A program made the translations under genes and the position numbers. This document shows, piece by piece, positions 1 to 8,737 of a stretch of DNA of 64,000 nt. This DNA is from Armigeres subalbatus. Its lineage: Eukaryota > Arthropoda > Insecta > Diptera > Culicidae. The DNA lies in the NCBI RefSeq assembly GCF_024139115.2, contig NC_085141.1, positions 367,311,925 to 367,375,924 on the forward strand, given 5' to 3'. Position 1 is the first letter of the stretch. Each line of letters opens with the position of its first letter. The notes under the pieces are model-generated. The model was given only the letters and a program-made list of their open reading frames with translations. It was not told the origin of the DNA and did not search any database.

Positions 1-660
1 ACTGAGCTTCAGCTAATACGTTACATAGTGACGTGTCTACGGGACAAAACAAGTGAAACCCGGACAGTTGCTATCGAACTCGGACCTGGGTCCCCCTCTC
101 ATCGACGAGCATGTGAACTGGTCATTTCAACACATCCACAAAATCATGCCCTAATTGGGCTTTGGAACCACTCGTTTCCTCGTCCATTGCAGGACCCTTC
201 GGGCCTATAGCGACATAGTCTTCCATGTGGACATAAAGGGCGCCATTTTGGACCACGCCACGGCTGGAAAGCAAAAGATCGTTATTGACACTGCTGCCGG
301 AAGAATCAGGCAAAGCTTCAGGAACTACCACACATGACGAGCAATTCTGGCTACAACTATCTCAGCAAGGAACGGGAGAGTGCGGAATATAGGTCCCTCG
401 AAGCCATTCTACGATGCAAAACCTCGGGCGGAACGTCCTCGTAGTTCCCCATGCATGACGACAAATTCTGGTAAAGAAATCCAGCCAGGTTTCGCCGATC
501 CTGAGAGGGTACAACCACGGGGCTCGTCGAACATTACAACAACAACGACGATGCGGGCGAAGAGATGCTTCAAGAGATCATTATTTTTAGAAAACGAATT
601 GCAGCTGTTTATTTCCAATTTCTTACCTGCTTGATGACAGACAAACATGTTTTTTCGCCT
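1..660 (-). pseudogene. Decayed BEL/Pao pol (reverse transcriptase) remnant
   Basis: Minus-strand translation contains short stretches that resemble the region before the catalytic motif of a BEL/Pao reverse transcriptase, for example DSSGSSVNNDLLL followed by VVQN at about 310-240, which recalls the family pattern in which a D-S-S/A segment leads to S-L-N-D-x-L and then V-Q. Frames are broken throughout. It lies downstream, in element orientation, of the clearer polyprotein pieces at 691-3213, so it is most simply the same element running off the left edge. The remaining pol (rest of RT, RNase H, integrase) and the other LTR are not in the window. The assignment rests on weak similarity and position. 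Confidence 0.4.
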
Positions 661-690
661 ACTTTATCATTAGGTCATATTACGTCAATA

Positions 691-993
691 TTACTTTGGT
701 AATTTGATCAAATTTTCCTTGACCATTTTCCTTGAGAACTGCGTATGTCGTCGCAAGGCTACTGGCTTGCTGTTAGGTAAACGAAAATCATCATATTTCC
801 AAAGTAGGCGTGTTTCATACTGTCCACTGTCTGTCTGGATTATAGCATCCAAGAAATTCAAAGCTCTGCGATCATCTCTGGATAGTAACGGCTTATCAGG
901 TTTCGTAACGCCAAGTGCTTCTATGGACAGGTATTCTCTGATTGTTTGATCTAAAAAATCATCAGACCTTTCGGTGCAACTGCATATTTGCAC
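691..993 (-). pseudogene. BEL/Pao reverse transcriptase, N-terminal fragment
   Basis: A 100-residue open stretch reads as the linker plus first part of a BEL/Pao reverse transcriptase: a leading segment around the words SIEALGV, then LLSRDDRRALNFLD, ETRLLWK and LPNSKPVALRR. That order (acidic linker, D-R-R-A-L, E-T-x-L-L-W-K, P-x-S-x-x-x-A-L-R-R) is the usual entry into BEL/Pao RT. It follows the protease ORF (1022-2272) on the same strand but in another frame, and it ends before the catalytic YxDD region. It is a fragment of the same decayed polyprotein and cannot be active. Confidence 0.7.
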
Positions 994-1021
994 ACTGTGG
1001 TAGGCTAATAATAAGCCGTCT

Positions 1022-2272
1022 TCATCTGAACCTTCGTGGAGAACCCATCGGAGCCGAGTTTTCGTGTGGCTTTCCCTCGCGCCCTTTTAGGGGATAGCTG
1101 AGGTTTGCGTTGTTTATTCCTATTAGCAATCGTGGTTGAGCATTCTGATACGATTCTACCGGTAGTCCTCGCAGATGCTTGTATTGGCTTGAGAGTTCTG
1201 CTACGTTGACTGTCTGATGGAAAAGATCTAGAGCAGAAACCGTTTGTATTCCTTGAAGTTGGTACTTTCTTCGGCTATGTTGAGTTCCAGAGATTTGAAC
1301 ATCAACCCTAACGGACTCGCATTCGGAACGACCCATGTTTCCTGTCCACTTGAGGCAAATTGGTTCATGCGTTCCTGTTAACTCCAATTCCGTGACGAGT
1401 GCTGCATCCATCAGTGTATAAGAAGATCCATCATCAAGAAAGGCGAAGGTTTTCACGTGTTTCACTGGGCCGTAGAGAATTACAGGAACTATTCGGAAGA
1501 AGCTCTTGTTACTGATCCGGTGGTGAATGTTGCATTCTTTTTCAACTGGTTTGGCACTTGTGGACTCCTGATTCTCGAAAAACGCATCGGACTTATCTGG
1601 ATTTGTTTTGGGGGCTGAGTCGCGAAGATCGTTATGCAGAAGTGGATGGTGTTTGAATTCACATCCATTCTTGCCACACATTTGCTGCGATCTACAGGCT
1701 CCTTTGTGTTCTTTGAGGCATTTCCGACACAATCCAAATTCTTTGACCACAGCCCATCGTGCATTATAGCCTAGCTCCTCGAATCGTTGACATTTCTCGA
1801 TACTAGAACAATTGCCTTTGCATACTAAACATGGTGAGACAGCTTTCCGTTGCTTAAATGATTGGCCTGCCTCTTTTGGTGTGTCAACATCCTCAGTATG
1901 AGCGTTCAAAAAGATTTGATTCTTTACCGGTCGATGAACCTTTGCCTCACTTGATGTTCCAGCGAGTGGACAAATGTCTTCTGCAAGTTCGTATAACCAT
2001 CCAGAAAAGATAGACAAGTTAACAGTAGGAAAACTGCGTCGATATCTTGCCCAATCCAGCTTGATTGCTGATGGTAACTTGTTCACTAGCTCACGAAGTA
2101 GCGCCACATTATAAGAATATTCATCTAATTGACAAGCTTCAATTGTTGCACACAAATTTTGAACAGCAAGAGCATATTCGACTATCGTGTCCAATTTGTC
2201 GGCTTTAGGAGCTGGCGTTGCGATGATTTTGTCCATCAGGTTTTGCACGATGACTTCTGGGTTTCGAAGCAC
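1022..2272 (-). pseudogene. BEL/Pao polyprotein: Gag C-terminus, zinc knuckles, retropepsin
   Basis: This 416-residue stretch begins in the C-terminal half of a DUF1759-type Gag (PEVIVQNLMDKI, LRELVNKLPSAIKLDW). It continues through a cysteine/histidine-rich knuckle region at about residues 148-212 (CLVCKGNCSSIEKC, CRKCLKEHKGACR and further Cys/His pairs). It then runs into a DUF1758-like aspartic protease with the active-site segment FLDDGSSYTLMD at about residue 278, where family members carry L-D-x-G-S. It ends shortly before the RT piece at 691-993. One frame change joins it to the upstream Gag ORF (2236-3213): the two overlap by 37 bases and the Gag sequence continues across them. At least two frame breaks mean the polyprotein is not translatable. 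Confidence 0.85.
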
Positions 2273-3213
2273 ATTCTAAGAGTTGAGATAATCTGCGTTA
2301 CATTCATCGGATGCATTAACATGCATCTAACAGCTTCGAACGCCTTCCCTGTTAGACACTTTTGTAAGCGAACAAGGTTCTCTTCTGCCGTAAATCCACA
2401 CATGCTTGTTGTTGTCGTGAACGAAGAGAAGAAGAGAGGCCATTCTTCTGGAGTCCCGTTGAAGGAGGGTAAATCTCGTGACACGGCTTGACGAGCGACA
2501 ACTTGACTACGAGTTAGATTATTCGACTCATTACCCTCGGACATGATATGTGTGTGTGACAAACGTCCAAACCCAGGGGAATTTGTGCATCTCGTTCTTC
2601 TTTCTGGATGGTTACTCATATTTGGTAGATGCATTCCTACACCTGCAGCATGAGGCTCGAATGCTGAAGCTTGACCAGGATGGTTATACGGTGTTTGCCC
2701 TGCTATATTTAATCCTTGTATTTCCGGAAGTTGTTGTGAATGCAATTCCTGTTGAACAAGCCTTTGTTGTCCAACACGTCCGCTACCATTAACCCACTCA
2801 TCCACTCGATCGTTAAGTTCATTGCCTTCAACTTCTGCAATAGACGCCGAATCACTGGCAATCTCCAACAGTATGGCATGTCGTCTGCGGAGATATTCGC
2901 GCTTCCTTGCATTCTCCTCTTCCTGCAGCTTCCTCTCCTCGTCAAGCAATTCTAACTCCAACTCTAACTGCTTTTGTTTTGTAGATCTTCTCGAAGCTCC
3001 AGAGTGCTGACTCGATGCTTCCTCGAAACCTTGACACTTGTTGTTCCGAGGCTTTCCCGACAATGATTTCAGCGATCTGTTTGAGGTCTGACCTATTAGC
3101 GTTCCGCTAGTTGGAATTATTGTGCTTGATGCTAAGGGGATGTTCGAAACTGCCAGAATCGGTTGTTTCAATCCTGATGGCACTGTGAGACACTGGTTTG
3201 CACTTGTTATCAC
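2236..3213 (-). pseudogene. BEL/Pao Gag, middle part (coiled coil and DUF1759-like)
   Basis: A 325-residue open stretch. Residues about 78-120 are a charged Leu/Glu-rich segment (QLELELELLDEERKLQEEE, then KREYLRRRHAILLEI) that should form a coiled coil, as in insect BEL/Pao Gag. A linker rich in Gln, Asn and Gly follows. From about residue 247 the DUF1759-like capsid region begins: LPSFNGTPEEWPLFFSSF, then ENLVRLQKCLTGKAFEAV. The apparent start codon is arbitrary because the real N-terminus lies on the other side of an RTE LINE (about 3222-6300). That part, including a PHD finger, is at 6296-7000. The frame is lost at the far end, and Gag continues in the 1022-2272 frame. Confidence 0.85.
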
Positions 3214-3995
3214 TCCCGAAAACGCAGTCTACGGAGGGTCCGCAAGTCATCTTCCACCTGATCGATCCACCTTGCCCGCTGCGCACCTCGCCTTCTTGTG
3301 CCCGTCGGATCGTTGTCGAGAACCATTTTCACCGGGTTACTGTCCGACATTCTGGCTACGTGCCCGGCCCATCGCAGTCGTCCGATTTTCGCGGTGTGAA
3401 CGATGGATGGTTCTCCCAACAGCTGATGCAATTCGTGGTTCATTCGCCTCCTCCACGTACCGTCCGCCATCTGCACCCCACCATAGATGGTACGCAGCAC
3501 TTTCCTTTCAAAAACTCCAAGTGCGCGTTGGTCCTCCACGAGCATCGTCCAGGTCTCGTGTCCGTAGAGGACTACCGGTCTAATTAGCGTTTTGTAGATT
3601 GTCAGTTTGGTACGGCGGCGAACTCTATTCGATCGGAGCGTCTTGCGGAGTCCAAAGTACGTACGATTTCCAGCCACTATGCGTCTCCGAATTTCTCTGC
3701 TGGTGTCATTTTCGGCAGTCACCAGTGAGCCCAAGTACACAAATTCTTCTACCACCTCGATTTCGTCACCACCGATGCAAACTCGCGGTGGGTGGCTCAC
3801 ATTGTCTTCTCTTGAACCTCTTCCTATCATGTACTTCGTCTTCGACGTGTTGATGACTAGTCCGATCCGCTTAGCTTCCTCTTCAGTCTGATGTAGGCTT
3901 CCTCCATCTTCTCAAAGTTACGTGCCATAATATCTATGTCGTCGGCGAAACCAAATAGCTGGACGGACTTATTGAAAATTGTACCACTCGTGTTA

Positions 3996-4835
3996 TTACA
4001 CCTTCCAAAGCGATGTTGAATAGCAAACACGAAAGACCATCACCTTGCCGTAACCCTCTGCGGGTTTCGAAGGGACTCGAGAATGCCCTGAAACTCGAAC
4101 TACGCACATCACCCGATCCATCGTCGCTTTGATCAACCGTGTCAGTTTATCCGGAAAACCGTGTTCGTGCATTAGCTGCCATAGCTGGTCCCGATCGATT
4201 GTATCATATGCGGCTTTGAAGTCGATGAATAGATGATGTGTGGGCACGTTGTATTCGCGGCATTTCTGCAGTACTTGGCGAATGGCAAACACCTGGTCCG
4301 TGGTGGAGCGTTCGCCCATAAAACCCGCCTGGTACTGCCCCACGAACTCCCTTGCAGTTGGTGCTAGTCGACGGCATAAAATTTGGGAGAGTACCTTGTA
4401 GGCGGCGTTCAGCAATGTGATTGCGCGGTAGTTGCTACAATCCAGCTTATCGCCCTTTTTGTAGATGGGACACACGACACCTTCCATCCACTCCTGCGGC
4501 AAAACTTCCTCCTCCCAAATCTTGGTAATGACCCAGTGCAGCGCTCTAGCCAGTGCCTTACCACCGTATTTAAATAGCTCTCCTGGTAGTTGGTCAACCC
4601 CAGGGGCTTTGTTGTTCTTCAGCCGGCCAATCTCCTCCTGGATTTCCTGGAGATCCGGAGCCGGTAGAATTATGTCCTGCGCGCGTTCTCCCAGGTCCAT
4701 CACCATACCGCCATCTTCGTCTGCCACATCGCCATTCAGGTGTTCTTCGTAGTGCTGCCGCCACCTTTGGATCACCTCACGCTCGTTCGTAAGAAGGTTC
4801 CCGTTTATGTCCTTACACATATCGGGCTGTGGCAC
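3996..4835 (-). pseudogene. LINE copy 1 reverse transcriptase core
   Basis: This 279-residue stretch starts in the thumb-proximal linker (REVIQRWRQHYEEHLNG) and carries RT blocks: LKNNKAPGVDQLPGE, GVVCPIYKKGDKLDCSNYR, TLLNAAYKVLSQIL, GQYQAGFMGERSTTDQVF, and motif A (FIDFKAAYDTIDR, catalytic Asp in the F-K-A-A-Y-D context). The frame is lost after RVSGHSRVPSKPAEG, so the palm box with the catalytic Asp pair (FADD, plus-strand complement near 3935-3950) is in another frame. The conserved order of blocks identifies a LINE RT. The frame break makes it non-functional. Confidence 0.85.
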
Positions 4836-5049
4836 GTGGCCCTTACGTGAACGGTTTAACTTCTCATAGAACTTTCGTGTGTTATTAGCGCGGTACAGTT
4901 GCTCCGTTTCTTCACGGTCTCGATCTTCCTGCTGGCGCTTTTCCTCCGGAAAATCGAGTTTTGTCTGTTCCGCGCCTGTTTATATCGTGCCTCGTTCGCC
5001 CTCGTGCGGTGTTGCAGCAATCTCGCCCATGCTGCATTCTTCTCTTCCA

Positions 5050-6162
5050 CTAACTGCTCACATTCGCCGTCATACCAGTCGTTTCTCTGATCCGGGGCAC
5101 CGTGCCAAGTGCAGCGGTTGCGGTGCTACCAATGGCGGATCGAATATCTCTCCAGCCATCTTCAAGAGATGCTGCGCCTAGCTGCTCTTCCGTTGGAAGT
5201 GCCACTTCCAGCTGCTGCGCGTATTCTTGGGCTAGTCTACCGTCTTGTAGCCGCCCAATGTTAAGCCGCGGCGTCCGACTTCGACGCGTGTTGTACACCG
5301 TCGAGAGTTTTGAGCGCAGGCATACTGCAACGAGGTAGTGGTCGGATTCAATATTCGCACTGCGGTAAGTGCGGACGTTCGTGATGTCGGAGAAGAATTT
5401 ACCGTCGATTAGAACGTGGTCGATTTGGTTTTCCGTTTCTTGGTTAGGTGATCTCCATGTGGCCTTGTGGATATTTTTGCGGGGAAAGAAGGTGCTTCGG
5501 ACTACCATTCCGCGGGAGGCTGCGAAGTTTATGCATCGTTGGCCGTTGTCATTCGATACGGTGTGCAGACTATCCGGTCCGATGACCGATCTATACATTT
5601 CCTCCCTTCCTACCTGTGCGTTCATGTCGCCGATGACGATTTTAACGTCCCGCAGTGGGCATCCATCGTATGTCTGCTCCAGCTGTGCGTAGAACGCTTC
5701 TTTCTCGTCGTCGGGTCTCCCTTCGTGTGGGCAGTGCACGTTGATGATGCTATAGTTGAAGAAACGGCCTTTAATCCTCAGCTTGCACATCCTTGCGTTG
5801 ATTGGCTGCCACCCAATCACGCGTTGGCGCATCTTACCCAGCACTATGAAGCCGGTTCCCAGCTCGTTGGTGGTGCCACAGCTTTGGTAGAAGGTAGCCG
5901 CTCGATGCCCGCTTTTCCACACTTTCTGTCCTGTCCAGCAAATCTCCTGCAGCGCCACGACGTCGAAGTTGCGGGGATGTAATTCGTCGTAGATCATCCT
6001 GTCGCAACCTGCGAAACCTAGCGACTTGCAATTCCATGTTCCAAGCTTCCAATCGTGATCCTGTATTCGTCGCTCAGGTCTTTGCCGATTATATCGAGTC
6101 GCATTATCTCTTATATTGTTCGTAATGATTGGTTTTCTAGGCGGCTTATTGGGCCTGCGCAA
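5050..6162 (-). pseudogene. LINE copy 1 apurinic-type endonuclease domain
   Basis: The 370-residue open stretch holds the exonuclease-endonuclease-phosphatase fold that nicks the target DNA for target-primed reverse transcription. Visible signature residues, in order: the N of TWNCKSLG, the E of QEICWTG, the D and N of GDMNAQVG, and the catalytic S-D-H of ESDHYLVAV. HKATWRSP and NQIDHVLIDGKFFSD, just before SDH, are typical of mosquito RTE elements. The N-terminus (MRRPNKPPRKP) begins close to the endonuclease, as is usual in this clade. All key residues are present, so this domain looks intact although the downstream RT frame is broken. Confidence 0.85.
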
Positions 6163-6295
6163 ACCTCCTGTCTCGTCGGAGGGCCGTCGTGTCAGGGTTG
6201 TTTAGCGTCCCACCTAACACCAGGACTTGGGCTTGTGCGCTTTGAGCGGCACACGGTCGCTTTGGTGGAGCCTACTTGCGGATACATGCAGCTTT

Positions 6296-6709
6296 TTATA
6301 GAGGTTTAACAGGGCCCACTGTCAAACCCCACCACATCCTAGGCAAGCCCCACAACTCGCAGATGGCCTGGGGAGGGATCGTCAAGCCCTTGGACATAGT
6401 CCCTGCTGCCCGTGTAAACGTATGAAGTGGTACTAAATTGGAAGCAACAACGTTGCAAGTGCTTGGCGCTAAATGCGTGTTGGATGACGGGCCACCGGGA
6501 ATTACCGTAGAGATTCTTGATGGATTTAATAAATTTGGAGATAGTGGTGGAAACATCGTATTGGTGTTAACGTGCATTAACAGCTCGTTCACATTTGTGC
6601 TTGTGGTAGCGCTTGGCGAAGTGGGTATATTACTTGGCATTTGGGGAACGAGATTCAAAGGCACCGATGTCACCCTAATGGCGGGACACGGAAGAGATGA
6701 CGTACTCAC
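6296..6709 (-). pseudogene. BEL/Pao Gag linker (Pro/Ser/Thr-rich), interrupted by LINE
   Basis: A low-complexity stretch rich in Ser, Pro, Thr and Asn (for example SPSATTSTNVNELL and PPLSPNLLNPSR), lying between the PHD-finger ORF (6770-7000) and the LINE 5' end. Linkers of this type separate the PHD finger from the coiled coil in mosquito BEL/Pao Gag. The reading frame differs from that of the PHD finger, so the ORF is already shifted here. The stop at 6296 lies close to the LINE junction, and Gag coding resumes at 3213 beyond the LINE. Confidence 0.6.
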
Positions 6710-6769
6710 GTCGTTTTCCGTAAAGGCAACATGGGATGTAATTTTTGGTTTGGCTCCTTTAGCAGCGAA

Positions 6770-7000
6770 CTAGCAATTAGAGCAAAGCCAATCGCGGTCC
6801 GCGACATCCTGGCCCACGTCCACACATTGAAAATGATACCAATTGTCACATCGATCACATTGGACCATCCGAGAGTCGTCATTCTCATTGCAGCACTTAC
6901 AGTTCTTCTGATCGCCAGCGGCCTTCTTTGCGGATCCGGTTGGGGAGCGACCTTCTCGGGATGCGGAACTTCTCGTCTTGATTGGCGTTCGTCCTAGCAT
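6770..7000 (-). pseudogene. BEL/Pao Gag N-terminus with PHD finger
   Basis: This 76-residue stretch has a basic N-terminus followed by a C4HC3 PHD-type zinc finger: CKCCNENDDSRMVQCDRC, then WYHFQCV, then a C-x2-C pair (WLCSNC) at the end. PHD fingers at the Gag N-terminus are known from mosquito and other insect BEL/Pao elements. A chromatin-reading role in integration has been suggested for such fingers but is not shown here. The ORF starts within a few hundred bases of the putative 5' LTR, which fits a true Gag start. It stops directly after the last cysteine, so a frame shift has cut it off from the rest of Gag. Confidence 0.75.
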
Positions 7001-7049
7001 CGTTCGTAATGACCATAAACGAATTTTTTAATTTGGTCTCTCCGGCCAA

Positions 7050-7720
7050 CGGAGCGGAATAATTGAAGAGACGGATACTTTCAAATTTTTAACGATTTTT
7101 TGACGGTTGTTAAAAAATTCCTATAATTGGATAAATCAGTTTCATACAGGCCACATTGAGCTGGTCCTACTTACGTTTAGTATATCACGTCACGCTTTTC
7201 TACCGTCCTATTTCCCTCAACTATTCGTTAGCTATAAACCTAGTAACTATTCAGAAGCTTGATTAGCTTTAATTGTTTTTGACCGACTTATTCATAAGGC
7301 TTACTTGAATTTATGTATCCAACATGTGTGTAAACTAGGGTTATAATTGGTTGGTCGGGTCACCGTTCTAGAATTCAGAAAACTATAAAGAAATTCAAGA
7401 AACTAACTTAGAAATTCAAGCAAACGCTAAAACATCGAGGTTTTACAAGTTAGAGATCTAATTACCTCAAGATTGTAGTAATGATTAACAATAATATAGA
7501 AATATATAATTTTAGGAATTGAGATCGCATAAACTCTTGTTTTGGCTAGAATATCCCACTACTTTTTCTTCTTGCTCTCATTCATCGTTCCCTTATCCTC
7601 AACTGACGTTCAGTGTCTGTCATCGTTTGACTGATCCGGGTTTGAAGAATGATCGTTTAGATGCGAGGGGTTAGAAAGCGAATCGTTCTGGTGGACCGCG
7701 TCGACCAGGGGGTCGTAACA
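7050..7720 (-). repeat. Putative 5' LTR of the BEL/Pao element
   Basis: Read on the minus strand, the sequence starts TGTTACGACCCCCTGG at 7720, a start typical of BEL/Pao LTRs. About 660 bases later it is followed by TTGGCCGGAGAGACC, a possible tRNA primer-binding region, and then the Gag ATG at 7000. The position (directly upstream of Gag, directly downstream of host gene A) fits an LTR. The exact 3' boundary is uncertain, and the second LTR is outside the window, so identity of the pair cannot be tested. Confidence 0.5.
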
Positions 7721-7819
7721 AAAGGTGTCCTTGATGAATTAACATCGTATGCGGACAATGATTGGTCTTTCAAATCAATATCTTAACTAAACTGCTGTGT
7801 GCTACTGTTCACATTAAAT

Positions 7820-7825
7820 TTTATT
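7820..7825 (-). terminator. Polyadenylation signal of gene A
   Basis: AATAAA on the minus strand, 66 bases after the stop codon of gene A. The same hexamer occurs at the equivalent position behind gene B (18107-18112), inside a 3' UTR that is alignable between the two genes. Confidence 0.65.
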
Positions 7826-7890
7826 ATTTGATCCAAATATCGGTAACATTACAAAAACTATTCTTTTACTGCCATTAAATCGCCAAATTT

Positions 7891-8737
7891 TTAGCAAGAA
7901 TCACCACTTGCTGCATCCCTTTGGTCGCCTTCATCCGCCTCCCAGATGTCCTGAAGAGCCCTTTCATTCTCCGGATTCAGATTCTGGTAGTGAACGACGA
8001 CTGGTGTCATCGTGGTCATCGGTTCAATGCATGGAGGAGGAGTGCTGCCTGTTGAACATTGCTGAGCCCCTTCCTGAACTGCTGCGGTTGATGAAGGTGG
8101 CTCCTGACGGCACGGATGCGGTAGTCGTATTCTTTGCCAGCAACGGCGACACCTGCGGCAAACTACCCAATGTTTCACCGGTGCCTTGGGGGTGGTAATG
8201 ACCTCCGGGTTTACATCGTCGATGTAGTTTATGCTGAAGGGGGGACTATATGGATTTTCTGTATACAATTCTGACTCGTTTTCGCATTCGGGATTGCTTT
8301 CGACCATATTTGAAATCAGTGGATGGAAACCAAAGCGAGCAGTTTCTGGTATTGATGGAGTTTCCTCCGTTGGTGATCTATCTTCTTCGATGTCTATAAA
8401 TTCGTATGGTTCTGGTGTAGATGGGTTAAAAATCTTTATGCTTGTAACAAGGTTTGGTTTTTTTGTCGTTGGCATTGGTTTATGTGAACCATTTGTTAGG
8501 ATCGTGAAGTTCCGATAGTAGTACTCATAAGTGTAGTTGTAAATGATTTTTTCAACACTGTACGCTTTTTTCAAATTCGGAACTGTTGTGGTTACATTTA
8601 TCATTTCTGGAACTGATGTGATTTCATTCTTAAACACTGGAACTGGTGTGGTTTCATTCTTAAACACTGGAACTGGTGTGGTTACTTTTTCCAACTTTGG
8701 AACTGGTGTAGTTACTATGGTCATTAAATCAGTCGCT
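7891..8737 (-). CDS. Gene A exon 4: mucin-like tail with repeats and Cys cluster
   Basis: This exon encodes about 281 residues after the splice at TTCAG|A (Gly-Ala-Thr-Asp junction). It opens with near-tandem repeats of about 9-11 residues built on TTPVPVFKN (two copies and several degenerate ones). A Tyr-rich patch (YNYTYEYYYRN), Pro/Thr/Ser/Glu-rich sequence and the conserved block FSINYIDD-x-NPEVITTP follow. A basic cysteine cluster, CRRCRRCWQR, is next, and the exon ends DAASGDSC. Dense Thr/Ser/Pro predicts O-glycosylation. The Tyr patch, the IDD-NPEVITTP block, the Cys cluster and the last eight residues are shared with gene B. The stretches between are poorly alignable. Confidence 0.75.

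Larger units (their letters stand above)
3210..6300 (-). mobile_element. RTE-clade (JAM1-type) LINE copy 1, nested in BEL/Pao Gag
   Basis: A near full-length but broken non-LTR retrotransposon. In element order: a 5' leader around 6300-6163; endonuclease with TWNCKSLG, LQEICWTG, GDMNAQVG and SDHYLV (6162-5050); reverse transcriptase with NNKAPGVDQLPGE, YRAITLLNAAYKVLSQILCR, QAGF and FIDFKAAYDTIDRDQ (4835-about 3996); a displaced FADD-type catalytic box near 3940; then the C-terminal region ending in LYGHETWTM, MNHELHQLL and LRWAGHVARM (3830-3210). Frame breaks lie near 5050, 4850 and 3990. The single-ORF architecture with endonuclease directly before RT and no RNase H fits the RTE clade. Compared with copy 2 (44640-48204), the 3' untranslated tail beyond about 3222 is missing. 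I could not find a target-site duplication. Confidence 0.85.

Noticed and set aside
3210..6162. An intact, potentially active LINE
   Set aside because: At least three frame breaks separate endonuclease, RT core, catalytic FADD box and C-terminus, and the 3' tail is missing.
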